Assembly (NCBI GenBank): GCA_002179805.1
Contig: NAVB01000951.1
Location: forward strand, 1-25,751
Source of the DNA: Acanthamoeba lenticulata
Taxonomy: Eukaryota > Discosea > Longamoebia > Acanthamoebidae
DNA: 25,751 bases
Direction of reading: 5' to 3'
Part shown: positions 9,670-24,390 of the stretch, piece by piece
How the letters are laid out: each line of letters opens with the position of its first letter
Numbering within the stretch: position 1 is the stretch's first letter
The notes under the pieces: model-generated
Told to the model about the DNA's origin: nothing
Databases searched by the model: none
What the model saw: the letters and a program-made list of their open reading frames with translations, nothing else
Translations under genes and position numbers: made by a program

Positions 9670-10012
9670 TTACTCCTCACAGGCGCATTCGACGTAAGCG
9701 CCCATCTGCTTGGCCAGCCGATCACTCAGGTCCTCTTGGCTGCGCTTGTCCGCCAACTGCGCCAGCGAATCGGAAGAAGGTCGGCCTTGGTTCCCACGAG
9801 TACCTTGGGTGCTGTCGGGCAGTGGTGCAGTTTTATAAAACTGTGCCGCGTCTGCTTGCCCTCCAGCTCCTTTGTTTAGGTTGGTCGGCAGGATCACCTC
9901 CTTGTTCTCCTCCTCTGTGGGCACTGCAGCAGCGGCCAGCTCCCCGACGTCAGTCTCCCCAACCGGCGAGGTGGGGGGGGGGGGCGAAACGCACAGCCAA
10001 CGATGGAGGTAA
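9670..10012 (-). CDS. Hypothetical C-terminal coding fragment
   Basis: The minus strand reads a polar, acidic sequence from GETDVGELAAAAVPTEEENK to QMGAYVECACEE and a stop, with GC-rich third positions. Its upstream limit is unclear: a run of G (9971-9983 on plus, Pro codons on minus) lies just in front and could hide a frame change. Further upstream another frame reads DHLPGHLPNSCQFGASDSVG. I see no domain, signal or membrane segment. It could be a last exon or a remnant. Confidence 0.35.
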
Positions 10013-10067
10013 AGTGGATCGAGGGGCCGACAGAGTCCGAGGCGCCAAACTGACATGAGTTGGGCAA

Positions 10068-10298
10068 GTGGCCCGGCAAATGGTCTTGAACGTTGATGAT
10101 CATCCCCTTTCTGTGCACTTAAAAGTGCAGCTCTACGCGCGGACCCTCTGGCACCGGCTCCACGGGCAGTGCATGTCGCGCACGCCAAGGTGGCAGCCCA
10201 TCGCCGAGTGCATCATGAAGACCAAGAGTTTCTCGACTGACCGTCGACGCCGAGGGCGTACGGACGCAGAAGAGTGGCCTAATCAACGTGCAGCTTGA
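10068..10298 (+). CDS. Hypothetical short coding fragment
   Basis: A plus-strand frame with GC-rich codons, best in the stretch VQLYARTLWHRLHGQCMSRT and PRWQPIAECIMKTKSF, ending at a stop. The first third has weaker codon use, so the true exon may start at an acceptor near 10125-10131. It has no recognised family. It faces the minus-strand fragment at 9670-10012, in a stretch where no intact gene was found. Confidence 0.28.
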   Translation: MARQMVLNVDDHPLSVHLKVQLYARTLWHRLHGQCMSRTPRWQPIAECIMKTKSFSTDRRRRGRTDAEEWPNQRAA

Positions 10299-10384
10299 CA
10301 TCGTTTTGACTGGTAGACGATCCAGAAGCGAAGGTGCCTCTCATTAGGCCATATTCAGTGAATTTTGGCAATGGGCAGTAAAAA

Positions 10385-10581
10385 GGAGGACAACCACCGG
10401 ATGTCCGAAAGACAGCCACCGGATGTCAAGAGGACACTGTGTTTTGCCCACTTTTGCGGGTCTCGCCACGGTGCCTCTGGACATCCAGTGGTTATCCAGC
10501 GGCTGTACGGTGGGACGAAATTTCGCTGTCCACACGCAAACAAGCCCTGGACAAAGGGGGGATATCCAGTGGCTGTCCTCC
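10385..10581. repeat. 197-bp element with imperfect terminal inverted repeats
   Basis: The left arm at 10385-10406 and the reverse complement of the right arm at 10560-10581 match at 19 of 22 bases (core GGAGGACRRCCAC). A related copy lies at 10411-10427 and a partly overlapping inverted pair at 10479-10506. The result is a short element made mostly of copies of one 12-15 base unit (CCACYGGATRTCC) in both orientations. It is MITE-like in size and form. I found no clear target-site duplication. It lies 83 bases upstream of the helicase start codon. Confidence 0.55.
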
Positions 10582-10663
10582 AAAGAAAAGAAGAAACTAC
10601 CGGCCGTTGTGCCAGTACTTTTCCTGGTTCTGCAGCGATGCACAACGCATAAAAAAACGCACT

Positions 10664-13600
10664 ATGCAGGAGGCAGCAACCAGCAAAGCCGTGCCCTCCA
10701 CAAGGCAGCCGTTGGCCCAGAGTCATCCTCCCCCACAGCAAATGTTTCAACCTCATCTTGCGCAAACTGGGGTGCTCGGGCCCAGCTTGGCTCGACCCGA
10801 GCGCGCGTTGGCTTACCACTTGCCCAAGCATGCCTCCTCGCTTTCGTGCTTCATGCCCCACCCACAGGGGCGAATTCCTGCCACTCATTCAGCGGCTGCT
10901 ACCACCTCTCCTGCCGCTCTCGCTCTGTTGGCTGCCGCTCCCACCCCAACCCTCACCCCAGAGGCTGTGGTCGACCTCACCGATGTGACTGACCTGGCTG
11001 AGCAGGATTTGGGCAGCGTAATGGAAATCGTCAGCGAGTCTAAAGGCCACAAGGTCCCGGCCCTCTCAGACTTGACTACCATTACCACCACAAACAGCAG
11101 CATCATCTACAGCAACAGCACCAGCTCGCCACTTATCGCTACTGATGCCGCTTGCCGGAAGAGGCGGCGTAACGGAGACGAATGGCCGGGTCTGGTTGAA
11201 GCAGTTTCTTCCGCTGCAGTCTCTGATTCGTCTTCTTATTCTGTTTCTTCTTCTTCTTTTTCTTCTTCGTCCTTGCTTGGCGGCCTCTGCGCAGGCGAGA
11301 ATGCGCCCACGCTGCATTCTCAAACTGCCTACGAGAACATCCAGGCACGTGCCCTCCTAGTAAAGTTTCTACTTGATCGTTGTGTGGATGAAAAGGGCTC
11401 ACCACGCCTCTGGCGAGCAGCTGTACGTGAACAGTCCCATGAACGCTGAGATCGAGGAGGAGCTGCCCACACCTCCCGGTCTCGAAGTTCAGCTGCTCCC
11501 GCACCAGAGGCAGGCCCTCTGGTGGCTCAACAAGCAGGAAAAAAACGCCCTCACCAAGGGCGGCATCCTAGCCGATGCCATGGGTACCCGGGCCTGTGGA
11601 GTCCCAGTCGCGCCTTGCCTGAGACTCACAGTGACTGCCATGGCTGGAGCTGGTGTGCAGGCGTGGGCAAGACAGTCGAGATGTTGGCGCTCGTGCTGCA
11701 CACACTGCGCGGGCAGCGCACCGCTATGGAGCAGCGGCATCGTTCCAGGACTGGCGTTAGTGGACCATCCTCCTTGTATGGCCTTTAGGCGGGCCCAATT
11801 GGCTCACATGGCGCTAAATTCGTATATCGGGTACACCACAGGGCGGGACGCTTGTGATGTGTCCTATGTCGACATTGTCGCAGTGGCACCAGGAGACGCA
11901 CGAGAAGTGCCGCGACGGCTTGCTTCGCATCACTGAGTTCTACGGCGCCAAAAAGAAGGATCTCGATGTCGCAGCACTCGCCAATTACGACATTGGTTCG
12001 TGCCTGCTTGGGACTCGCTTGCTCTATTGTATTCTCAAAGTGTGTTGACAACACGGCAGTGCTTACCACCTACGGCACGATGGCCCACAGCTGGTCAGAA
12101 GATAAAACACAATCGCTCATTGGCCCACTTCATCAAATCCACTGGTACAGTGTTATGACCTTCGCCAACCGTGTTGTCAGCTGATGCACCAGTTGGCATT
12201 CGGCAAATTTAGGTATAGAGTTGTGCTGGACGAGGGCCACGTAATTCGCAATGAAAGCACCCACACTGCCAAGTCTGCCTGCGCCCTCAAGTCCCGGTTC
12301 CGTTGGATCATGAGCGGCACGCCCATCCAGAACAGGTCTACACACACGCGCGCACACACACACACACGCCCAGAACAGCCGTGTCTCGCCTATTTCGCTT
12401 GGTCGTCGTCCCTCATTTCTGTGTTCTGCGTGTCATGCAGCTTGGACGACATGTGCTCGTTGCTTAACTTCCTGCGCGTGCCCGAGTGCATGGACAAAAC
12501 CTGGTGGAAGCAAAACATCTACCCTTCGGGCGACTTCACAGCCCTCAAGGTACGGGGAATGGCCTGTCTCTGTTGCCTTCTCGCAAGAAGGACGATGACC
12601 GTCGGGAACGAGCGAATCAGAGGGAACCAAAAAAAAGAAAAAAAAAACCACTTATACCAAGGGTTCTTGCTGGTGTGCGCCCAGAACATCCTGCTCAGGT
12701 TGCTGCTTCGGCGGCCGAAGGACTACGAGATCGGAGGCAAGCCTATCGTCGATCTGCCGCCGCTAACAATTGTTGAGAAGAAGCTCGTGCTCGACCCCGT
12801 CCACCAGGCCATCTACGACAAGTTCTTCCAGTTCTCAGCCGAGATCTTTGCCCAGTACTGCAGCAAGGTGCGCAAAAATTTGAGACTTTCTAATAATGAT
12901 ATGTCGCATCATTTTATTTTAACAAAAAATAATTATTAAATCAAAAATTATAACATTAAAACCACCACAGGGCACGGTGCTGGAGAACTACCTGCACGTC
13001 CTGAGCCTGCTGCTGCGCCTGCGGCAGGTGTGCGACCAGCCCATGCTGGTAGCCCTCTCCCAGATGGAGAAGCAGCAGCGGCAAGCCGACGCCGCACGCC
13101 GGCGAACATCGCGCGATCGCCCCACCGCACAGCAGCGGCACCAAGCCCGCGGGCGCGCTCGGGGCCCGATCTCCTACTACAGTGTAGGCATGCGCCTGCG
13201 CGAGGCCGCCGCTGGCCTCAAAGTCCCCAGCACGAGTAAGACATCACCTCCCCCCTATTCTTTGGGCCGACGTCAGCATGACACGACTCATGGCGCAGAC
13301 GGCGAAGCCGCGGGTGGCCCCGCCTTGTTCAGCGAGCTGTTGGGCGTGATCGACCTCTGTCAATTGTGCTTTGACGAGTTGCCTCCTGGGGAAAATGTTG
13401 TCACTTCGTGCGGCCACCTCTTTTGTCGAAGTGTACGCGCATACGTGTTTCCAGTTTTTCTTTTCAATCGAAATATGTGCGCGGTCTGATTGGCGGCGCA
13501 CACAGTGCTTCGAGGACTGGCACGAAATGCAGGAGGGCCTGCAGCAGTGCCCCGATTGTCGGCTTCCGCTGAAGCTGGGCAGAACCAGCACGGGCTCGCG

Positions 13601-14811
13601 CCTTCGTCTCGAAGACGAGCCCGACGAGCCGGTCGCGCGTGCCAAGCGCAATTGCCAGGCTTCGTCGCGCATCAAGCAGAATCAGCAGGACAAAGCGAAG
13701 GGCAAGCCTGGTGACCAGGGCGATGATGACGTGCTGGCCGATGTGGGCCTCTCGCTCACCCGATCATCCGGCAAGCCTGTTGACGATGATGACGTGCTGG
13801 CCGATGTGGGCCTCTCGCTGCGGCCAGAAATCAAGCCCGAAGCCAAGTCCAAAATCAAGGCAGAGGTAAAGGCTACGGCCAAGGCCAAGGTCACGGCGAA
13901 ACAAGTAAAGCGCGAACAACCGACGTACGATGACGAAGAAGGCGGTGAAGCAGCCAAAAAACCGCGGCAGGTCAAGAAAGAGGAAACGAAAAAAGAGGAA
14001 GGGGAAGGGGAAGCCAAACGCGAGGCCGAGGCAGAGGTCGAAACGGAATCGAACGAAGATGAGCCAGCCCCAGAGGAGTGGGACATCGAGGAAGACAAGC
14101 GGCGCGACCACGAGGAGATCGAGATGCTTCTCCAGAGCGTCAAGCTCCAGGTGCGCCTCCGTGCCCTCTTTTCCTCGTGGTATTACGTTGAGGCCTCCAC
14201 TTCTGTCGACAGGCGTTGGTCGGCGAGCTGGAGACCATCCGGGCGAGAGAGACAGGCATCAAGTCGATCATCTACTCGCAGTTCACACAATACCTGGATA
14301 TGGTAGCGCACATCCTGCGGTGGCGCAACTTCACGTTTGTGCGACTCGACGGCACCATGAGCAAGCTCAAGCGCCAGCGCGCCATGGAGCGCTTCCGGAC
14401 TGACCCCACCGTCACTATCTTTCTCATCAGCCTTAAGGCCGTGCGTGCCGTCCTGCACTGCGTCGGGCTGAGACCACTGGGCCCGAGAGATTGTGACTCA
14501 CGTGAATCTCCGTGTCTCAATGGGCATAGGGCGGGTTCGGGCTCAACTTGACGGCGGCGTCGCGGCTGTACTTGCTAGACCCGTGGTGGAACCCGGCCAC
14601 CGAGCAGCAGGCCATCGACCGCGCCCACAGGCTGGGCCAGAGGCTGCCGGTGGTCGTGACGCGGTTCATCGTCGTTAACTCAATCGAGGAGCGCATCCTC
14701 AATCTCCAGCACAAGAAGAACGAACTTGCCCGAGGCGCATTTGAAGGCGGCGACCCGCATCGCCTCAGCGTCGGCGACCTCTCCCTCTTTTTCGACTCCA
14801 ATTTTGGCTGA
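10664..14811 (+). CDS. SNF2-family ATPase/helicase with RING finger (Rad5/Rad16/Uls1 type)
   Basis: Twelve exons: 10664-11359, 11421-11583, 11661-11755, 11842-11995, 12060-12144, 12213-12335, 12441-12549, 12685-12867, 12971-13432, 13506-14150, 14213-14440, 14530-14811; all GT-AG and in phase, 1074 residues. Domain order: a low-complexity N-terminus with a possible SUMO-interacting motif VVDLT (102-106); the first SNF2 lobe with GVGKT (287-291), DEGH (404-407) and SGTPIQN (432-438); a C3HC4 RING (Cys666, 669, 683, His685, Cys688, 691, 705, 708); a charged linker with KxE-rich tracts and a 12-residue duplication; then the second lobe with VRLDGTMS and RAHRLGQ (1012-1018). This layout, a RING between the lobes, is that of Rad5, Rad16, HLTF and Uls1: chromatin/DNA translocases that are also ubiquitin ligases. 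I see no HIRAN domain, which argues against Rad5/HLTF proper. The intron at 12336-12440 holds a CA/CG dinucleotide run. Confidence 0.92.
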
Positions 14812-14920
14812 AGAAGAGGATGAGGACGTGCGCTTACTGCAAGAAAAAAAAAGCTTCGGTTTCGTTTATGTGGCTTAAGAGCCCGTCCAATTCTTCGCCA
14901 AGTTTCCTGGGCTCTCTCCC

Positions 14921-14960
14921 CTTTCTCTCTCTCTCTCTCCCCCCCTCTCTCTCTCTCTTT
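14921..14960 (+). repeat. CT dinucleotide microsatellite
   Basis: A nearly pure CT tract broken by a short run of C. It ends in TTTAG, so it could serve as the pyrimidine tract of a splice acceptor for the weak coding candidate that follows, or be a plain microsatellite in the 3' flank of the helicase gene. Confidence 0.85.
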
Positions 14961-14962
14961 AG

Positions 14963-15347
14963 AGGCACCTTCGTCCACGCGCGGCCTTCACACGAAGTCG
15001 CACTCCTCTAATGAAGGAATACGGAGGTCTTTCGGCACAGTCAACAGCCAAGTCAGCGGCAACGGAATCTCGCCTGACCCACCTTCACCTGTCACGCAGC
15101 TCATGCTGACCCGCTACGTGTGCCGCTACGTCGGCACGTGCACCACGGCGACGGCGATCTGCTCGTCATCGGCGTCGGCACCGCACGCCAACATCTACAG
15201 CTCACTCACTGACTTCATACGAGCCGCAGCTCCTGGCCACGACATCGACGCCGTTGATGGGAAAGACGTAAGAAGGCCACGCTCCGCAACAGCGGCACAA
15301 AACAACAAAAACACTCAACTCCATTTGCATTTCGTAACGCTTCTCAA

Positions 15348-15351
<4 letters not shown>
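14963..15351 (+). CDS. Weak candidate exon of a small unknown gene
   Basis: Directly after the CT tract and a TTTAG acceptor-like site, one frame stays open with very GC-rich third positions, for example LTRYVCRYVGTC and PHANIYSSLTDFIRAAAPGH. It may end at a donor GTAAGA at 15268 or at the stop at 15351. No ATG is obvious upstream; an ATG at 15103 is in frame. The product would be Ser/Ala/Thr-rich with no recognised domain. It is convergent with SMC5, whose stop lies at 15348. It could also be noncoding 3' flank with biased composition. Confidence 0.28.
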
Positions 15352-20737
<5,386 letters not shown>

Positions 20738-20967
20738 CGTCCGGGGAAGAAACGCCACTTGATCACCGATAACTAAAGCAAGCCTGGTGTAAAACTGTTG
20801 GCAACTGGTGGAAACAGTCAAAATTGTGCAACCGATGGCCGCTACGCTGTTGATGAGCGTCCAACGACTCTCCTCGCGAAAGGCAAACAAATTTTGGGCG
20901 CCAAATACTCCTCTCTTCCACGAAACAAGGAAAGTGCTTGTTTTTTGACACAATTTCATCGTGAAAC
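20738..20967. promoter_or_regulatory. Shared upstream region of SMC5 and POP5
   Basis: Only 230 bases separate the divergent start codons of SMC5 (minus) and POP5 (plus). The region must hold both 5' leaders and both promoters unless they extend into the genes. I see no TATA box at a convincing position for either gene and name no factor site. Confidence 0.55.
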
Positions 20968-21559
20968 ATGGTGCGCTTCAAGAATAGATACCTCCTCGTG
21001 GAGTTGGTGTGGGCAGATGGCCTGATGGACCCTGGCGTTAGCGCCGAGAACCTCAAGCATGCCATGAAGAAGCAAATTCAATACAATTTTGGCGATTTTG
21101 GTGTGGGGCTCGTACAATCCGTCCTACAAGGTACTACCTGGCACCGCTTCGAGTTTCTCGTACCGTCCATTACCACCTTTCAAAACCCTGCGTGGCATGT
21201 TTTTCTCCAACAGTGAAGTATTGGAACCGCCTCACAAATCTTTGCATAATACGCTGCCCGCGACAATACCACAAGATGGTGTGGAGTGCCGTGTCACTGA
21301 TCACTCAAATCAACGACCGCCAGGTCTTGCTGCGCTTGGTTCATCTTGGCGGTACATAACCACTCACTCCACTCACGCCCACGCGCTGGGTCAGCCAGAA
21401 ACAGCTCACACAAGTGCTTGTGCGTGCGGCGCAGGGAGCGTGCGCTCATGCCAGAAGGCAGCGATCGCCTTCCCGCTCAACTCGCCCCAGGCAAGCCTCA
21501 TGACCCCTGGGGTCGACAACGAAACCCTTCCTACCGCTAGCCCTGAGCCCGCCTCTTGA
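20968..21559 (+). CDS. POP5: POP5, RNase P/MRP protein subunit
   Basis: Three exons, 20968-21130, 21214-21351 and 21435-21559, joined by two 83-base GT-AG introns in phase; 141 residues. The start MVRFKNRYLLVEL is the hallmark of the family, followed by the central VKYWNRLTNLCIIRCPR, the KMVWSAVSLIT segment and the conserved LGGSVRSCQK near the end. Pop5 binds the catalytic RNA core of RNase P and RNase MRP and supports tRNA 5' maturation and rRNA processing in the nucleus. The length is close to that of other eukaryotic Pop5 proteins (about 140-170). The last 30 residues are polar and not conserved. It shares an upstream region with SMC5, so the two may be co-expressed, but this is inference. 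Confidence 0.93.
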
Positions 21560-21765
21560 AACACGAGCCAAGGTTGCTTGAGTGCAGTCACCACGAGCTA
21601 TCTTCCCTCCTCTTGTACATAGCGTCTTGCCGTCCGGTCAGTTGCCCAATGCATACGACAGTCCAGAAGAACGCTGTTTTTGTGGTTTGCCGAACTCTCG
21701 GAGGAACTGGTCTGCAGAAAGTTGGTGAGTGCGCAAGCTGTTTGTCAACAACTCGCGAGCGAGGG

Positions 21766-22803
21766 ATGGAGGGGGTGAGTCTCTTGTCCCTCTTCGCCCT
21801 CATTACCTTCTTGCTTGGCCCGCTTTCGCACGGGGGCGGCCCGCACGCATCGGACGACTTGACCCCGCACCACCCGCACGGATTTAATCTTTACTCAGCA
21901 CCTCCTCCACCTGACGACCGGCCTCCTCCTCCGCCACCAGCACCATTCGGTTCCTTCCCACCTTTTGAGGATGGACTTCCCCCACCAGGTGACTCCCCCC
22001 TCTCTTCGTTCTCTTTTTCGCTCTTCGTTGTTTTATTCTTTTTTTTCTAAAATGCATCTGCTCGTGTTGGTGTAGAGGGCGGAGGGGCACCACCACGGCC
22101 GCACCCGAAGCGGAGAGGCAGGCCACCGCTCGAATGTGCGAAAGAGTTCAGTCTGACAAGCAAGCAGTATTGTGAGTGCGTCGTTGGCCGGAATGACAAC
22201 ATTTTCTGCACTGTGCGCCTCCCCCTCTTCCTTCTGCTCCTCCACCATCTTCATTTCGGTCTCATCAATTCCTCTTTTGCCTCCTCCTAGTACGACTGCG
22301 AATGCCAGCTCACACACTGCGAGTCGTCCCAATGCCAACCGACTGACCGGGCCATCGCCATCGCGGCCGTGGTGTGCACGGTGGTCGTCATCCTCTGCTG
22401 CATATGCGGCGCGCTGGCCTGCGGGGCCTACTGCATCCTCGACCGCCTCATCAAGCGCGAGGCCGACGGCAGTCCGGCGGCCCTCGAGCGCGCTTACCGC
22501 CGCATGCTGCGCGCGTCGGCCCGGCGTCACCGCCGCCAGCAGCAACGCCGCAGGATCCTGCGCCGCGGCCGACGCAAACAGGACGACTCGAAGAAGCCCC
22601 AGCTCCATCTCCAGGTCGATGAAAAGCTTCTCCCGCCACACTATCATCAGCTTTACGACTACGACGGCAGCGACGCGGAGGAGTACGAGCGAGAACGCCA
22701 CGTCATGTCGCAAGACACCGAAGACGTCGGACTCTCGATCGAGCTCGAGGCGATGGAGGCCGGCAAGCTGCGACCAAGAACAGCTGCTGCCCCTCGAACC
22801 TGA
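21766..22803 (+). CDS. Cys-rich single-pass membrane protein with basic cytoplasmic tail
   Basis: Exons 21766-21988, 22076-22212 and 22291-22803, all GT-AG and in phase, 290 residues. The chosen ATG begins a signal peptide (LLSLFALITFLLGPLS, cleavage expected near residue 25). Next come His-rich and Pro-rich stretches (SAPPPPDDRPPPPPPAPFGS), then a compact Cys cluster with about nine Cys between 95 and 135, including YCECVV and YDCECQLTHCESSQC, which looks EGF-like but matches no family I can name. A membrane helix follows at about 141-168 (AIAIAAVVCTVVVILCCICG), itself with several Cys. The tail starts with many Arg (RRHRRQQQRRRILRRGRRKQ) and turns acidic near the end. Topology would be type I. 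The second donor (ACT/GTGCGC) was picked because it alone keeps the frame. A surface receptor or adhesion role is a guess. Confidence 0.78.
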
Positions 22804-22986
22804 AGCACAAGAAGATGAAGGAGAAGATGAGCCAGGCTTGTTTACGAGTAACTTGTCGTTTATGAGGAGCAACTGTGGTGTGTAGATACAAAGTTGAAAG
22901 AGAGATAGAAATAGAGAGTTGTGTTAGTGCCTGCTGGTGTCCCCTCGCCTCTACATTTTTGTTCATCGTCTTCTTCACGCCGTGGC
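22804..22986. other. Short gap between convergent genes
   Basis: This gap separates the 3' ends of the membrane protein gene (plus) and RAD51 (minus). It is A-rich on the plus strand at its start and shows no coding signal. It presumably holds both 3' untranslated regions. Confidence 0.6.
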
Positions 22987-24245
22987 TTACTCCTTGGGAT
23001 CGCCGATGCCGTCGGGGTTGATGGCAAAGACGGCCTCGTTCTCGGGCAGACAGGGCGAGTCGTAGATCTTGCAGATGCGGGTCTCGCCGCGGCCCTTGCG
23101 CAGGTAGAGCCGCGTCGTGGAGGCGTGGGCCATGATGTTGCCACCAATGGGCTTCTTGGGGTCGGCGCCAAACATGGCGGCGTTGCCGTCGACCTGCGCG
23201 ACGACCTGGTTGGTGATGACGACGGCGACGCCAAACTCGTCGGCCAGGCGCTGGAGCGTGCGCAGGAAGCGCGCGAGGTGCATTTGGCGCGCAGACAACT
23301 CGCCACGGCCCGAATAGTCTGTGCGGTAGAGCGCGGTGGCACTGTCGACGATGAGCAGCGCGTAACGTGACTCGGACATCATGGCCGAGGCCTGAGCCAG
23401 GAGCTGCATCTGGTGGTCCGAGTTGTAGGCGCGCGCATAGGCCACATTGTCGAGCACGTCGTCGCCGTTGAGACCGTAGCGCTCGGCGATGGCGATGAGT
23501 CGCTGTGGCCGGAAGGTGCCCTCGGTGTCGATGTACAGGGCCTTGCCCTCACCGCCGCCCTGGTCCAGTGGCAGCTGGCAGCTCACACACAACTGGTGGC
23601 ACAGCTGAGTCTTGCCCGTTCTGAACTCGCCAAAGATTTCTGTAATGGAGCCTGTCTCGATACCATCTGGGAAGGCACAAAAGTCAATCAAATTTGTTAG
23701 AAGGTCACCTTCGCAGCAAGAGGGATAAAGATCAATGCATACTCTCAAGCAGCTTATCGAGCTCCTTTGAGCCGGTCGTTACTTGGATGATTTCGGCACG
23801 TTGCTTCTGGAACTCGGTGGCCGTGGTGAAGCCCATCGGAACCAACTTGGCAGCTGCAAAGAGAGACGCGCCAAGCTTAGGCTCTCTTCCATAATAACCC
23901 TTCCTAAATGGCGGGCAAGCTGCTTTTCCGTACCTTCGGCCAGAATCTTGTCGGCCTTGGTATCGGACACTCCCTTGACGGCAATCAAGGCCTTCTTTGT
24001 CGAAAAGGCCACTGATTCCACAGTGTAAAAGCCAGCGCTTTGAAGCTTCTTCACATCAACAGCGCTAATGCCGTGTTGCTGCGCGGGAAAAACAATTAGG
24101 TCAGTAAAGGGTTCAATATTGAGATTCAAATTAGCGTTGAGGAGGGCCCAACCTCAAGCTTGGTGATGGGGATGGGCCCACACTCTTCCTCCTCGGGCGC
24201 CTCAACGACGACCTCTTCCTCTTTCTGCTTCTTCTGACGGCTCAT
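22987..24245 (-). CDS. RAD51: RAD51 recombinase
   Basis: Four exons on the minus strand, 24245-24153, 24078-23934, 23853-23743 and 23666-22987, GT-AG and in phase, 342 residues, close to the usual 339. An acidic N-terminus is followed by a helix-hairpin-helix domain ([20 protein letters not shown]). The ATPase core has Walker A GEFRTGKT (129-136), Walker B LLIVD (220-224), the ATP-cap and L1/L2 regions (for example [19 protein letters not shown] and [19 protein letters not shown]), and the [19 protein letters not shown] segment. The protein forms filaments on single-stranded DNA and carries out strand exchange in homologous recombination. The text around [20 protein letters not shown] and the [20 protein letters not shown] stretch fits RAD51 better than the meiotic paralogue DMC1. 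All catalytic residues are in place. Confidence 0.97.
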
Positions 24246-24390
24246 TATTTCTTGTTGGTGCTGGCTTTGTGTTGTGTTGAGATGCGAAAGGAAACGATGC
24301 CCTTGCCGCTCTTTTGTGTGGCCGCAAATTTTTCTAATAAATATTTTAGGAACGTGGTCCCGATTCGCTGCTCTCGAGAAAGTTTCTTTA

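Noticed and set aside
10355..10888. A minus-strand open frame of 177 codons with repeated HW motifs
   Set aside because: The repeats come from the inverted-repeat DNA element, and the rest is antisense to the helicase N-terminus. No protein family fits.
12150..12212. An ATG at 12184 as start of a separate gene (MHQLAFGKF...)
   Set aside because: It lies in an intron; joining 12144 to 12213 restores the canonical [14 protein letters not shown] helicase sequence exactly.
13682..14143. A 153-codon Ser-rich open frame on the minus strand
   Set aside because: It mirrors the charged linker exon of the helicase; Ser codons arise from the complement of GAG/GAA-rich coding.
22033..22872. A 279-codon open frame on the minus strand
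   Set aside because: It is antisense to the membrane protein gene and crosses its introns. The plus-strand product has a signal peptide, Cys motif and membrane helix, so the minus frame is a shadow.
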